A DNA stretch of 64,000 nt from Leptospira hartskeerlii (GTDB taxonomy: Bacteria; Spirochaetota; Leptospiria; Leptospirales; Leptospiraceae). The stretch lies in assembly GCF_002811475.1 (NCBI RefSeq), contig NZ_NPDL01000002.1, positions 466,362 to 530,361 on the forward strand. Direction: 5' to 3'. This document shows, piece after piece, positions 18,559-27,081 of this stretch. The notes under the pieces are model-generated. The model worked only from the letters and a program-made list of their open reading frames with translations. It made no database searches and had not been told where the DNA came from. Made by a program: the position numbers and the translations under genes. Numbering within the stretch: position 1 is the first letter of the stretch; each line of letters starts with the position of its first letter.

Positions 18559-18564
18559 TCGGAA

Positions 18565-18927
18565 ATGAACAATCTAAACGTACTTCTTGTAGAGGATGAA
18601 GTGATAATAGCGATGGTGATCCGAAGAGAATTAAAGAAGATGGGATGTACTGTAGTAGAACTCGCCACTTCAGGAGAAGATGCGATCCGAATTGCGAAGG
18701 AAGATAGGCCTGATCTGATCTTAATGGATATTACTCTTGCTGGAGAGATAGACGGGATCACCGCAGCCTCCGAGATAAAAGAGGACGCAGACATTCCTAT
18801 CGTTTTTGTCACTGGATACCAAGATAAAGCAACTAGAGAAAGAGCGGCTTCGATCAAACCATTAGGATATTTTGTTAAACCTTTACAGATGGACCAATTG
18901 AAGAATCTGATAGATTCTCATTTTTGA
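18565..18927 (+). CDS. Single-domain response regulator (REC)
   Basis: 120 residues, a receiver domain with no output domain. All key residues are present: acidic pair Glu 10/Asp 11, phospho-acceptor Asp 55 in LILMD, Thr 83 in FVTGY and Lys 105 in YFVKPL. The sequence resembles the receiver partners of HisKA_2 kinases. It starts six bases after the kinase gene, so the two are co-expressed. With no DNA-binding or enzymatic domain it must act through protein contacts or phosphotransfer. Confidence 0.92.
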   Translation: MNNLNVLLVEDEVIIAMVIRRELKKMGCTVVELATSGEDAIRIAKEDRPDLILMDITLAGEIDGITAASEIKEDADIPIVFVTGYQDKATRERAASIKPLGYFVKPLQMDQLKNLIDSHF

Positions 18928-18937
18928 TCCGAATCGT

Positions 18938-20371
18938 TTAAATATTTTTTTCAATCCCAAAACTTATGCTTAATACGGAAACGGATTTGTTGAATTGGAA
19001 TTGAGCCAATTGTATCTCTTTTGCAGAAAAAATCGAGTGTGAGAGAGCCCAATCAGAGGACTCGCTTCCTTTCATTGATTTTGGAAATGCATATTCTACC
19101 GCTAAATGGAGAGCAGAGCCATTTGAAGTATAGTATCCCAAACCTCCGGCTAGATGATGCTCATTTGTGGTTCCGAGCATTGGATTTAATCCCTGAGGAG
19201 TCATTGGAGTTTTAGCATAACTGTATCCTCCTCTAAACCTAAATCCATATTTCCATTCGTATTCCGCTCCTAAAGCGAAACAATATTGATCTCTCCATCT
19301 GAAATTCATCTGCATTACGTTTGATTCGAGACCGATTGGAGTAGTTACTAATGGCTGGTCCAAGACAAAACGATTTGTTCTAAAACTCCGGGACCAAGGA
19401 ATAAACTTAATATCAAAATCGAAGATCCAAGAATTTGTTCTGTAAGAGATCCCGAAAATATGTCTATCCGGCCAAACCATATATCTAGATACACGGGATC
19501 CATTTTTGATGATCGGATCTTCTCCTTCTACTTTTATCTGCCCGTCCATATGTAAAACATTTCGTAGAGTGTATGAGTAAGCGATTCTGACATTCGAGGA
19601 AAGATCATAAGAAAATCCTAATTTTCCTCCGTAGGAATAAGCTGGATCGCTATTATATGCAATGCTTCCGGGAAGTTCGATTGTTCGACTCAGATCCAAG
19701 TTTGTCTTCTTCATTTCCATAAATGCATAAGCAAGATCAAGGCCTAAACCTACGGATAGATTTCCGAATCTGTATCCGGCACCTATGGTCAGTTTTGTAA
19801 GCATAAATTTGAATTTAAGATCTTCCTGTATTTTTCTTTCCGTGCCGAAGGGAACATCGCCATTTAATGTATCGTTTAGAGATTGTTTACCTGGTGAGAT
19901 TCGAGTGATATTCGAAAAAGAACCACCACCTCCGCCTTGTGTATACAATGCAAATCCGATCCCGAGTCGATCCGTAACAGGCTGAATATAGCCTATATAA
20001 GGAAAGACTGCCCTTGGAGTTTCTACGATCTTATTTTGATAAGAAAGGTTTGGGTCTTGGTCCATAAAGGAATCTGAATATTCTATTCGAGCAAAATGAA
20101 CTGAAGTCCCAAACTCCCATTTCGGAGTAGTGAGTCTTGCTAAGTGAGATGGATTGGATTCTAAGTCCATAACGGATCCGCCAATCGCTTGGAACGCACC
20201 TCCCATCCCAGCTTGTCTTGCTCCGAAAGAAGTTGGCATAATGCCTTGGAATCCATGCACTGAAGAGTAGTTTAGGGAAGAGAAGAACAATAGAATGATG
20301 AAAAGCGAGACCAAGCCTCCATTTGATCGGGGAAATTTGTTTCTTTTTATGATATTAATTCCGAGATTCAT
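18938..20371 (-). CDS. OmpP1/FadL/TodX family outer-membrane transporter
   Basis: About 477 residues. A signal peptide (LVSLFIILLFFSSLNYSSVHG) is followed by a FadL-type N-terminus: FQGIMPTSFGARQAGMGGAFQAIGGSVMDLESNPSHLA matches the conserved AxxAGxGGA...NPA region. Many alternating beta strands follow, with the LGxGxxxxFA-like segment and a late GYxYxxTPM strand. The family imports long-chain fatty acids or other hydrophobic compounds. The first frame opening is TTG 20377, but a predicted -10 (minus-strand TAAAAT at 20383-20378) under an FNR-type box would put transcription near 20371, the A of the next ATG, so I chose that start. The two genes upstream on this strand (unknown protein, patatin) suggest lipid-related work. 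Confidence 0.9.
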   Translation of the reverse strand: MNLGINIIKRNKFPRSNGGLVSLFIILLFFSSLNYSSVHGFQGIMPTSFGARQAGMGGAFQAIGGSVMDLESNPSHLARLTTPKWEFGTSVHFARIEYSDSFMDQDPNLSYQNKIVETPRAVFPYIGYIQPVTDRLGIGFALYTQGGGGGSFSNITRISPGKQSLNDTLNGDVPFGTERKIQEDLKFKFMLTKLTIGAGYRFGNLSVGLGLDLAYAFMEMKKTNLDLSRTIELPGSIAYNSDPAYSYGGKLGFSYDLSSNVRIAYSYTLRNVLHMDGQIKVEGEDPIIKNGSRVSRYMVWPDRHIFGISYRTNSWIFDFDIKFIPWSRSFRTNRFVLDQPLVTTPIGLESNVMQMNFRWRDQYCFALGAEYEWKYGFRFRGGYSYAKTPMTPQGLNPMLGTTNEHHLAGGLGYYTSNGSALHLAVEYAFPKSMKGSESSDWALSHSIFSAKEIQLAQFQFNKSVSVLSISFGIEKNI

Positions 20372-20404
20372 TCTCAAATTTTACTAAATGCTGTAATAAT
20401 TGCA

Positions 20405-20418
20405 TTGATCCAGGTCAA
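20405..20418 (-). promoter_or_regulatory. FNR/DNR-type box of the fadL-like gene
   Basis: TTGATCCAGGTCAA, one mismatch from perfect symmetry. Its centre is 31 bp from the minus-strand hexamer TAAAAT at 20383-20378, the spacing of a class II (-41.5) activated promoter. Confidence 0.7.
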
Positions 20419-20422
20419 TTTT

Positions 20423-20782
20423 TCAGAATCTGGTGAGGTAAACCATCGGTTCCGGATAGGAGGGATAACGGATTGAAAATCTGGATGCAGTATTCGTTTT
20501 TCTTCTATCTTCGGGAAAACAAATGAATTCGATCCGGAAGTCTCGGATCTCCATCTCGGGAGGTTGGATCCCATCTATAAAATCCATCCACTCCCAAGTT
20601 GGAACATTGATAAAAAGAAGTCCCCCCTCCGGGAATTCATAACGCGGCTCTTTCTTATATTCCTGCGAATTCCATTCTAAATGAATATACGCTCGTGGGC
20701 GATGTTCTTCGAAGTCCATTATCAATTCATAATTGATTCGATCGAGTGCCGGTTTCAGAGAGGGGAAGGAGATGGTTTTCAT
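20423..20782 (-). CDS. Conserved hypothetical protein coupled to the patatin gene
   Basis: 119 residues, cytosolic by composition, rich in Glu, Pro and aromatic residues (FPEGGLLFINVPTWEWMDFIDG). No signal peptide, membrane segment or known motif. Its ATG overlaps the stop of the patatin gene in an ATGA, so it is translationally coupled to that phospholipase and presumably works with it. The FNR-type box of the next gene sits just past its stop codon. Confidence 0.7.
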   Translation of the reverse strand: MKTISFPSLKPALDRINYELIMDFEEHRPRAYIHLEWNSQEYKKEPRYEFPEGGLLFINVPTWEWMDFIDGIQPPEMEIRDFRIEFICFPEDRRKTNTASRFSIRYPSYPEPMVYLTRF

Positions 20783-21669
20783 AGTTTTCGTTTTAAAAAT
20801 TTCGCGGCCTTTCTTCCGATTTCTTTTCCTAATTCTACTGTTTCTTCTAATCTGGATTGTTTAGTAGTGATTAGCCCTACTGGGAGTTTAGTTTCCGGAG
20901 CGATAGTATAAATGCGGACTCCCTTCGGAGGATTAGACGCGATCTCTCTCGCTTTATTATAATTTGTATGATGTGAAAATTTCATGATTTTAGACAATTT
21001 TCTATCTAAAGGAAATGATAAAAATCTGCTAATAGAGGTGAGTGGAGGCGAAGAATGTTGTATAGGCGAATTTAATACTACCGTTATGTCCTTATATCCG
21101 GCTTGGATTAGATCTTGTAATGGTAAAGGGTTCAGGATCGCTGCATCGGAAAGATATTCTCCTTCTACCTTATATTTTCCTTTGGTTGCGATAGGCAGAG
21201 ATGTTGCGGCCTTTAATAGATCGAAAAGATTTTCTTTTGTAGCTTTTCTATATTCTATGGATCTGGAGCGAAGGTTACTTACGGCTATCCTTAGTTCAGG
21301 TAATCCTTTTTTTCCTAAATTTTCGGTTAAGATCCTATATTTTTTTCGGAATAGATAATCTATTAAGTATTTCTGATCTAAGAATGGTTTTCCGAAAAGT
21401 GGATGAAAGACTGAGATCAATTTTTTACCCGCAAGTTCGTATTTCCAGATAGAAAGAGTATGATCTCCCGAAACCGGTTCAGGATCGGGAGTGGTCGCAT
21501 AATAAGCTGCGCAACAAGCTCCTGACGAAACGGCCAGAACTAGATCGAAATTTTTGGCAGGCAGAATACAATTCAAAGAATGTAAAACTCCTCCCGCAAA
21601 CGCCCCTTTCATTCCTCCTCCTTCTACCAAGAGTGCTCGCTTTCCTTTTTTTGCTTTAGGAAGTTCCAT
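20779..21669 (-). CDS. Patatin-like phospholipase
   Basis: 296 residues. Patatin hallmarks: oxyanion loop VEGGGMKGAFAGGVL (residues 15-29), nucleophile elbow AVSSG with Ser 48, and a late LSDAAILNPLP segment containing the catalytic Asp. Two family positions differ: the elbow begins with Ala instead of Gly (G-x-S-x-G becomes A-x-S-x-G), and the usual DG[AG] is DAA. Activity is still likely because Ser and Asp are kept. Expected reaction: acyl ester hydrolysis of phospholipids. No signal peptide, so cytosolic. AAGGAG precedes the ATG. Followed by a coupled small gene and the FadL-type porin. Confidence 0.9.
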   Translation of the reverse strand: MELPKAKKGKRALLVEGGGMKGAFAGGVLHSLNCILPAKNFDLVLAVSSGACCAAYYATTPDPEPVSGDHTLSIWKYELAGKKLISVFHPLFGKPFLDQKYLIDYLFRKKYRILTENLGKKGLPELRIAVSNLRSRSIEYRKATKENLFDLLKAATSLPIATKGKYKVEGEYLSDAAILNPLPLQDLIQAGYKDITVVLNSPIQHSSPPLTSISRFLSFPLDRKLSKIMKFSHHTNYNKAREIASNPPKGVRIYTIAPETKLPVGLITTKQSRLEETVELGKEIGRKAAKFLKRKL

Positions 21670-21826
21670 GATTTCTCCTTTGTCGGAAACTAAGAATTTT
21701 ATCCTTCATTTCCTGTTTACAAAAGATAAGAGATCATCTTACCCAAAAAGGTTGCAAATTCAAGATGACTCCACGGTCCATAAATTCATTTCAACTCATT
21801 AAACATGATAAATGTTAATACGCACA

Positions 21827-21840
21827 TTGATTTCAATCAA
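21827..21840 (+). promoter_or_regulatory. Perfect FNR/DNR-type box of the FAD dehydrogenase operon
   Basis: TTGATTTCAATCAA is an exact TTGAT-N4-ATCAA palindrome. TAAAAT at 21863-21868 is centred 32 bp downstream, giving a class II promoter with transcription starting only a few bases before the ATG at 21881. Confidence 0.8.
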
Positions 21841-21880
21841 TTGCGTTAAAAAGATTTTCAGTTAAAATTTTATCCTGAAA

Positions 21881-23509
21881 ATGAAAGAGAATAAGAAAGA
21901 AAAAATATCCTTATCCACAGAAGTATTAGTGATCGGAGGAGGTCTTGCCGGGATTGTTCTCGCTTTGGATCTACTAGATTCAGGAAAGAGAGTGACTTTG
22001 GTTGATCGAGATTCTGAGGATCGATTGGGAGGCCTTGCCAGGCTTTCTTTTGGCGGCATCTTTATGGTGGATACTCCGATCCAAAGATGGAACGGAATAG
22101 AGGATAGTGTTTCTTTAGCTCTTTCTGATTGGAATTCCACTGCTGAATTTTCTAAAGAAGACCACCTTCCTAAACTTTGGGCAAAAGAATACGTTAACCG
22201 ATCTTTAGAGGATATTTTCTATTATTTGAAAGGAAAGTCCGTAGGCTTCTTCCCTGTTGTACACTGGGTGGAAAGAGGATTGTTCAAACCGGGAAATAGT
22301 GTTCCTAGATTCCACATGGTTTGGGGAACGGGGGACGGTTTGATCTCCGCATTAAAGAAAAATTTATACGCTCATAAAAATTTAAATCGACTTCGTTTTC
22401 TATTCGGCACTCGAGCTACGGAACTGATCCGTTCCGGAAAGAAAGTCAAGGGTTGTATTGCTGAATCTGAAACGGATGGAAAAAGATACGAGATCTTAGC
22501 GGAACATACCGTACTCGCTAGCGGCGGAATTGCCGGTGATATGCAGAAGATCAGGAAACATTGGCCTAAGTCTCTTGGTAAACCTCCCGAGACCATTTTG
22601 AACGGTTCACATAAATATGCGATCGGAGATCTACATACTGCTTCCGCAAAGATAGGAGCGAATCTAACTCATTTGGATAAGATGTGGAATTATGCTGCGG
22701 GCGTTCATCACCCCGATCCGAAATGGGAAGGAGAAGGATTGAGTTTGGTCCCTCCTAAATCTGCTCTTTGGTTGAATTCAAAGGGAGAAAGGATCGGACC
22801 GATCCCTTTAGTTACCGGTTTTGATACACGCTATCTTGTGGAAAGGATCTGCGCTCAAGAGGAAAAGTTCTCTTGGCAAATCATGAATTGGAAGATTGCA
22901 GTAAAGGAACTTGCCGTTTCCGGTTCCGAATTCAATGACTCGATCCGTAATAAGGATTTCTTAGGATTTTTGAAGACGGTATTTTTCGGGAATGAGCCTT
23001 TCATAAAAAAGATCAGCTCTGAATGTACCGATTTTGTAGTGGCGGATTCAATTTCAGAACTCGCAGAAGGGATGAACGAATTGAATGAAGATCGTTCAAT
23101 CGACGCGGATAAATTAGAAAGAACTATTTTAGAATATGATGGGATGATCGAAAGGGGAGAATCTTTCTATAATGACGATCAACTCAGGAGGATCGCGCAA
23201 CTTCGTAATTATCGTGGAGACCGTGCTCGAACCTGCAAATTCCAAAAGATCCTAGATCGAAAAGCGATGCCTTTGATCGCTATACGTGAATTTATTCTTA
23301 CTCGAAAATCCATGGGGGGGATCCAAACGGATCTAAGATCCAGAGTTTTAGACTCTAAAGGAAATCCTATAGAAGGCCTGTACGCGGTAGGAGAAGCAGC
23401 GGGCTTCGGTGGAGGAGGGATCCACGGAAAAGGGGCCTTAGAAGGCACCTTCTTAGGAAGTTGTGTGCTTACCTCCAGAATTGCAGCACGTTCCATTATA
23501 AAACCTTAA
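21881..23509 (+). CDS. FAD-binding dehydrogenase (COG3573/KsdD-like)
   Basis: 542 residues. The N-terminal dinucleotide fold is clear: EVLVIGGGLAGIVLALDLLDSGKRVTLVDRD, with GGGLAG at residues 19-24 and the acidic end of the second strand. The C-terminal FAD motif GLYAVGEAAGFGGGGIHGKGALEGTFLGSC is typical of flavoprotein dehydrogenases annotated as COG3573, related to fumarate reductase and 3-ketosteroid dehydrogenase flavoproteins. Substrate unknown. It heads an apparent operon with a ThDP enzyme (16 bp downstream) and a CopD-like membrane protein, and has a perfect FNR/DNR box. Expression under low oxygen or nitric oxide is therefore expected. Confidence 0.88.
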   Translation: MKENKKEKISLSTEVLVIGGGLAGIVLALDLLDSGKRVTLVDRDSEDRLGGLARLSFGGIFMVDTPIQRWNGIEDSVSLALSDWNSTAEFSKEDHLPKLWAKEYVNRSLEDIFYYLKGKSVGFFPVVHWVERGLFKPGNSVPRFHMVWGTGDGLISALKKNLYAHKNLNRLRFLFGTRATELIRSGKKVKGCIAESETDGKRYEILAEHTVLASGGIAGDMQKIRKHWPKSLGKPPETILNGSHKYAIGDLHTASAKIGANLTHLDKMWNYAAGVHHPDPKWEGEGLSLVPPKSALWLNSKGERIGPIPLVTGFDTRYLVERICAQEEKFSWQIMNWKIAVKELAVSGSEFNDSIRNKDFLGFLKTVFFGNEPFIKKISSECTDFVVADSISELAEGMNELNEDRSIDADKLERTILEYDGMIERGESFYNDDQLRRIAQLRNYRGDRARTCKFQKILDRKAMPLIAIREFILTRKSMGGIQTDLRSRVLDSKGNPIEGLYAVGEAAGFGGGGIHGKGALEGTFLGSCVLTSRIAARSIIKP

Positions 23510-23525
23510 ATAAAAAGGATTCAAT

Positions 23526-25259
23526 ATGAAGAAGACCGGAGCAGAATTAATAGTATACGCCTTGGAACAGATCGGAGTGAAATTTACTTTCGGGATACCG
23601 GGCGTTCATAATACGGAGTTGTACGACGAATTGAACATATCAAAGAGTATTACTCCGTATCTTGTTACCCATGAATGTGGTGCTGCGTTTATGGCGGACG
23701 CAATTAGTAGGACTTCCGAGTCTATCGGAACCCTGGTCATTGTTCCTGCAGCAGGCGCGACTCACGCGTTAAGTGGTATCGGAGAAGCTTACTTGGACGG
23801 GATCCCGATGCTGATCATTTCAGGTGGAGTGAGAACGGATACCGGAAAAAAATTCCAATTACATCAAATAGATCAGTCCGGCTTCCTAAAAGGGATCACG
23901 AAGAAATTCTTCCGAGTAGAGACTCATGAAGAGATCGTTCCAATCATATTCGAAGCCTTTGAAATTGCAACAGAGGATGAAGCTGGACCTGTCTTTATTG
24001 AAATTCCTGTAAACATACAATTGTTCTCGGGAACGGTGTCCTATATTCCTAAGTTCACGCCGGAAAGGAATGTTTGGAAGATCGACGAGGCGGCATTAGA
24101 AGGAGCATGTGAACTTTTAAAGAACTCTACGCATCCGGGGATTTTTGCCGGTTGGGGAGCAAGAGAAGCAACAAAGGAATTGATCGAACTCGCAGAACTT
24201 ATAGGTTCTCCGGTTGCAACAACCTTGCAAGGATTAAGCGTATTCCCGGCGGATCATCCGCTTCATACCGGGATGGGATTCGGTGAGTATTCAGTTCCGG
24301 CAGGAGAAGCCGCATTCGAAAATTGTAATTGTCTATTAGCGATCGGGACAAGATTCTCCGAAATCCCGACCGGAAGTTTTAGTATGAAGGTGCCTGAAAA
24401 TCTGATCCATATAGACGTAAATCCTGACGTATTTTCAAAAAACTATCCGGCCAAATTCGAGTTAGAAGGGGACGCCAAACATATATTAGGCGCCATACTT
24501 GAAAAATTGAAGAAGGATGGAATTCAGAAAAAAGGATCCGAGAGAGTAAGGGAACTGATCCTGAAGAAAAAAAGAGAATACACGGAAGAATGGGAAAAAC
24601 ATTCCATTCCGGATAAAGTCAATCCTTCCGTTTTCTTTCGAGAGTTGCGTAAACAAATGAAGGAAGAAGATATCCTGGTAGTAGACGACGGGAATCATAC
24701 TTTCCTAGCTGCAGAACTATTCCCATCGATCCGTTCTAAGACATTCATCTCTCCCAGCGATTTTAATTCTATGGGATATTGTGTGCCTGCATCTATAGGA
24801 GCTAAGATTGCGAGCCCGGATCGGAATGTAGTTGGGATCGTAGGTGACGGCGCCTTTCTAATGACAGGACTTGAGTTACTCACCGCGACTACAAATTCTG
24901 TAGGAGTAGTCATTTGTGTATTTTATGATGGGGAGTTGAGCCAGATCTCCCAAGGACAACAGATACCATATTCTCGCAAAACATGCACTATTCTGGGAGA
25001 ATTACAATTAGAAGGTATAGCCAAAGGAACAGGTGCCGCTTATCTTTCCCTTGAGTCTAACGAAAATATAGAGTCCGTGCTACAACAAGCATTTCGAATT
25101 TCTTCGGAAGGTAGACCTGTCATTGTGGATATAAAGATAGATTATTCTAAAAGGACTAGATTTACTAAGGGAGTGGTCCAGGCAAATCTAGGTAGATTTC
25201 CTTTAGGAGAAAAATTCAGATTTATCGGTCGTGCTCTTTGGAGAAAATTGACAGGCTGA
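23526..25259 (+). CDS. ThDP-dependent enzyme of the acetolactate synthase/decarboxylase family
   Basis: 577 residues with the three domains of the family: N-terminal Pyr domain (TFGIPGVHNTELYD, catalytic Glu 50 in VTHECGAAFMAD), a central domain, and the C-terminal PP domain with GDGAFLMTGLELLTA. The metal-binding motif is odd: the usual N-N-G after GDG is Y-D-G here, so Asp replaces the Asn ligand. Members decarboxylate 2-keto acids and may ligate the product to a second molecule. This one is not clearly IlvB: no small subunit is nearby, and its partners are a flavoprotein and a membrane protein. Start ATG 23526 with AAAGGAT upstream. Same FNR-controlled unit as the dehydrogenase. Confidence 0.88.
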   Translation: MKKTGAELIVYALEQIGVKFTFGIPGVHNTELYDELNISKSITPYLVTHECGAAFMADAISRTSESIGTLVIVPAAGATHALSGIGEAYLDGIPMLIISGGVRTDTGKKFQLHQIDQSGFLKGITKKFFRVETHEEIVPIIFEAFEIATEDEAGPVFIEIPVNIQLFSGTVSYIPKFTPERNVWKIDEAALEGACELLKNSTHPGIFAGWGAREATKELIELAELIGSPVATTLQGLSVFPADHPLHTGMGFGEYSVPAGEAAFENCNCLLAIGTRFSEIPTGSFSMKVPENLIHIDVNPDVFSKNYPAKFELEGDAKHILGAILEKLKKDGIQKKGSERVRELILKKKREYTEEWEKHSIPDKVNPSVFFRELRKQMKEEDILVVDDGNHTFLAAELFPSIRSKTFISPSDFNSMGYCVPASIGAKIASPDRNVVGIVGDGAFLMTGLELLTATTNSVGVVICVFYDGELSQISQGQQIPYSRKTCTILGELQLEGIAKGTGAAYLSLESNENIESVLQQAFRISSEGRPVIVDIKIDYSKRTRFTKGVVQANLGRFPLGEKFRFIGRALWRKLTG

Positions 25260-25269
25260 GTTCCTCTTC

Positions 25270-25761
25270 ATGTATTTTATAGCCCTATTATTCCATTTTT
25301 TTGCTGCCGCCTTTTGGGTAGGTGGAATGCTTTTCTTCGTGCTGATCTTTCGTCCGGTATATAAGGATAAGGAACTTTCAGATGTTAAAACTCTGTTATT
25401 GCTTAAGATTGCACTGCAATTTAGAAAAGTATCATATTATGTGTTCATAATATTGATGGGTTCTGGGATCAGTATCGCGTATTTAAAAGGATATTTCGAG
25501 GTGTATTCTCAGATTTCTTACTGGGTTTCTTCTCACGGGGTAGTCTTTCTAATTAAAATGATCTTGTTCCTTTTTTTACTTCTTAGTTCTGTTCTTCATG
25601 ATTTTTTGATCGGCCCGAATGCGTTTAAGGACATGCAAAATGGGATTAGATCGGATAGTCGGAGTCGGAAATATGCGGCCATTTTTGGAAGGATCAATCT
25701 TCTGATCTCTTTATTGATCGCAGTTCTGGGGCTTGCGTATTCTAGGGGTTTTACTTTTTAA
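25270..25761 (+). CDS. CopD-like four-helix membrane protein
   Basis: 163 residues with four predicted membrane segments. The first helix carries HFFAAAFWVGGMLFFVLIFRP, matching the start of CopD/DUF2269-type integral membrane proteins, where the His and the W-x-G-G are conserved. Further His residues lie in the third helix region (SSHGVVF, VLHDFLIGP). Such proteins are linked to copper or heme handling, but the precise role is open. It starts ten bases after the ThDP enzyme, so it belongs to the same operon. It converges with the regulator gene downstream. Confidence 0.8.
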   Translation: MYFIALLFHFFAAAFWVGGMLFFVLIFRPVYKDKELSDVKTLLLLKIALQFRKVSYYVFIILMGSGISIAYLKGYFEVYSQISYWVSSHGVVFLIKMILFLFLLLSSVLHDFLIGPNAFKDMQNGIRSDSRSRKYAAIFGRINLLISLLIAVLGLAYSRGFTF

Positions 25762-25784
25762 CGGACCTTCTGCCCAAATAAATA

Positions 25785-26408
25785 TTAGAAAAATTTTCTT
25801 AATTCTTCTTTTTGTAAAACCTCTATCAGACCTCTTTCGGGGTTGATAATGCCTTGGTCCTTGAGTTGTTTTAGTGCTCTAGAGAAGGTTTCAGGCCGTA
25901 GTGCGAGCATAGAAGCGATCTGAGAATGCGCAAGTGTTGCTTGGCTTTCCGGAAGATAATACAGGAAGTGAGCGACCCTTTGCAGAGAATCCATAGTCAT
26001 TCCACGATTGATGGAAAGATTTAATGCTTGGATCTTACTGAACAAGGATTGGATCAAAAGATGATTTAAGCGAATATCCGTTTTTATCCTTTCTCGCAAC
26101 TCTTTAAAGGGAAGAGAAAGTACAGCCCCATCAGTAACGAATCTACCTGAGGCAGGAAATGGGATCCCGTTGATGAGCGCAAGTTCTGCGATCATGGAAA
26201 CAGGCTGAAAAAAGTTTAAAGTGACTTCATTTGAGCTGGAATCATATTTGAATATTTGTAATTTACCTTCCGTAAGAAGATGCAAACAATCCGTCTCGTC
26301 GCCTTGATGAAACAGGAATTCGTCTTTTTTAAGAGTCCGCTTCCTTCCTTCGGAAAAGATGGATAACATCTCCTCCTTAGATATTTCATCGAATATCATC
26401 AATCCCAT
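25785..26408 (-). CDS. Crp/Fnr family transcriptional regulator, DNR/FNR class
   Basis: 207 residues. N-terminal cyclic-nucleotide-binding fold (FLFHQGDETDCLHLLTEGKLQIFKY), dimerisation helix (LNHLLIQSLFSKIQALNLSI) and C-terminal winged helix. The recognition helix ALRPETFSRALKQL has Glu 173, Ser 176 and Arg 177, the same E-T-x-S-R pattern that FNR uses to read TTGAT-N4-ATCAA. Only one Cys (41) is present, so it cannot hold an FNR iron-sulfur cluster in the usual way; a DNR-like nitric oxide or heme sensor is more likely. It is divergent from the nos operon, with an FNR-type box between them, and is the natural candidate to act on all six boxes in the window. Confidence 0.9.
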   Translation of the reverse strand: MGLMIFDEISKEEMLSIFSEGRKRTLKKDEFLFHQGDETDCLHLLTEGKLQIFKYDSSSNEVTLNFFQPVSMIAELALINGIPFPASGRFVTDGAVLSLPFKELRERIKTDIRLNHLLIQSLFSKIQALNLSINRGMTMDSLQRVAHFLYYLPESQATLAHSQIASMLALRPETFSRALKQLKDQGIINPERGLIEVLQKEELRKFF

Positions 26409-26517
26409 ATCTTACTCATTATCATTCGATTCTCTTATATTAGTTTTGACGATCTGAAAAAGGTCAAATCGGTTGTTCGACCTCATGACAATTATCATCC
26501 GTAGGTTTTTAGATAGA

Positions 26518-26531
26518 TTGACCGTGATCAA
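26518..26531 (+). promoter_or_regulatory. FNR/DNR-type box of the nos operon
   Basis: TTGACCGTGATCAA lies about 90 bp before the cytochrome gene. A weak TTAGAT hexamer at 26554-26559 is centred 32 bp away. It sits between the regulator and the operon, so autoregulation is also possible. Confidence 0.75.
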
Positions 26532-26622
26532 GGAGCTTCTTTCCCGAACGTAGTTAGATGAATGAAAGTTCGGCCACTGGGACTAATCACAGAAATCTAA
26601 AGAGCCGGACGCTCGGGTGTTT

Positions 26623-27069
26623 ATGAAGATAATTAAGAATATCATAAAATTCGGTAAGATCACTCCGGTAATCTTAGGTTTAATCGCTTTCTCCTATTGC
26701 GGGAAAGAAAAACCTGCAGAGGCCGAGAGTTCTGTCGGTAGTAAGGGGATCGGGCCGGTCACTTCCGTTACGTTAGGCACATTAGATGAAGGGATGGCCC
26801 AAAAAGGGAAACAAAACTTCGAAACAAAATGTAGCGCCTGTCATAAATTCGAAGAGAAGGTCGTAGGACCTGCATTAAAGGGAGTAACTGAGAGAAGAAC
26901 TCCGGAGTGGATCATGAATATGATCTTGAATCCTATGGAAATGACACAGAAGGATCCGATCGCTCAAGAACTTCTCGCAGAACATCTGACTCAGATGACG
27001 TTCCAAAACGTAAAAGAATCTGAAGCCAGAGAGATCCTGGAATATCTTAGAAAAATGGATAAGAAATAA
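26623..27069 (+). CDS. Mono-heme cytochrome c lipoprotein of the nos operon
   Basis: 148 residues from ATG 26623 (an upstream in-frame GTG at 26617 is less likely). Lipoprotein-type signal ending AFSYC, then a c-type cytochrome domain with C-S-A-C-H (residues 70-74) and a probable axial Met in LTQMTFQNV. Expected to sit on the outer face of the cytoplasmic membrane and feed electrons to nitrous oxide reductase. Small cytochromes of this kind (NosC-like) accompany clade II nosZ. It is the first gene of the operon, 12 bp before nosZ. Confidence 0.88.
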   Translation: MKIIKNIIKFGKITPVILGLIAFSYCGKEKPAEAESSVGSKGIGPVTSVTLGTLDEGMAQKGKQNFETKCSACHKFEEKVVGPALKGVTERRTPEWIMNMILNPMEMTQKDPIAQELLAEHLTQMTFQNVKESEAREILEYLRKMDKK

Positions 27070-27081
27070 GGGAGGAAGAAA

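Noticed and set aside
23526..25259. Calling the ThDP enzyme IlvB
   Set aside because: No IlvN-type small subunit or isoleucine/valine genes nearby, and the metal motif differs; the family name alone is safe.
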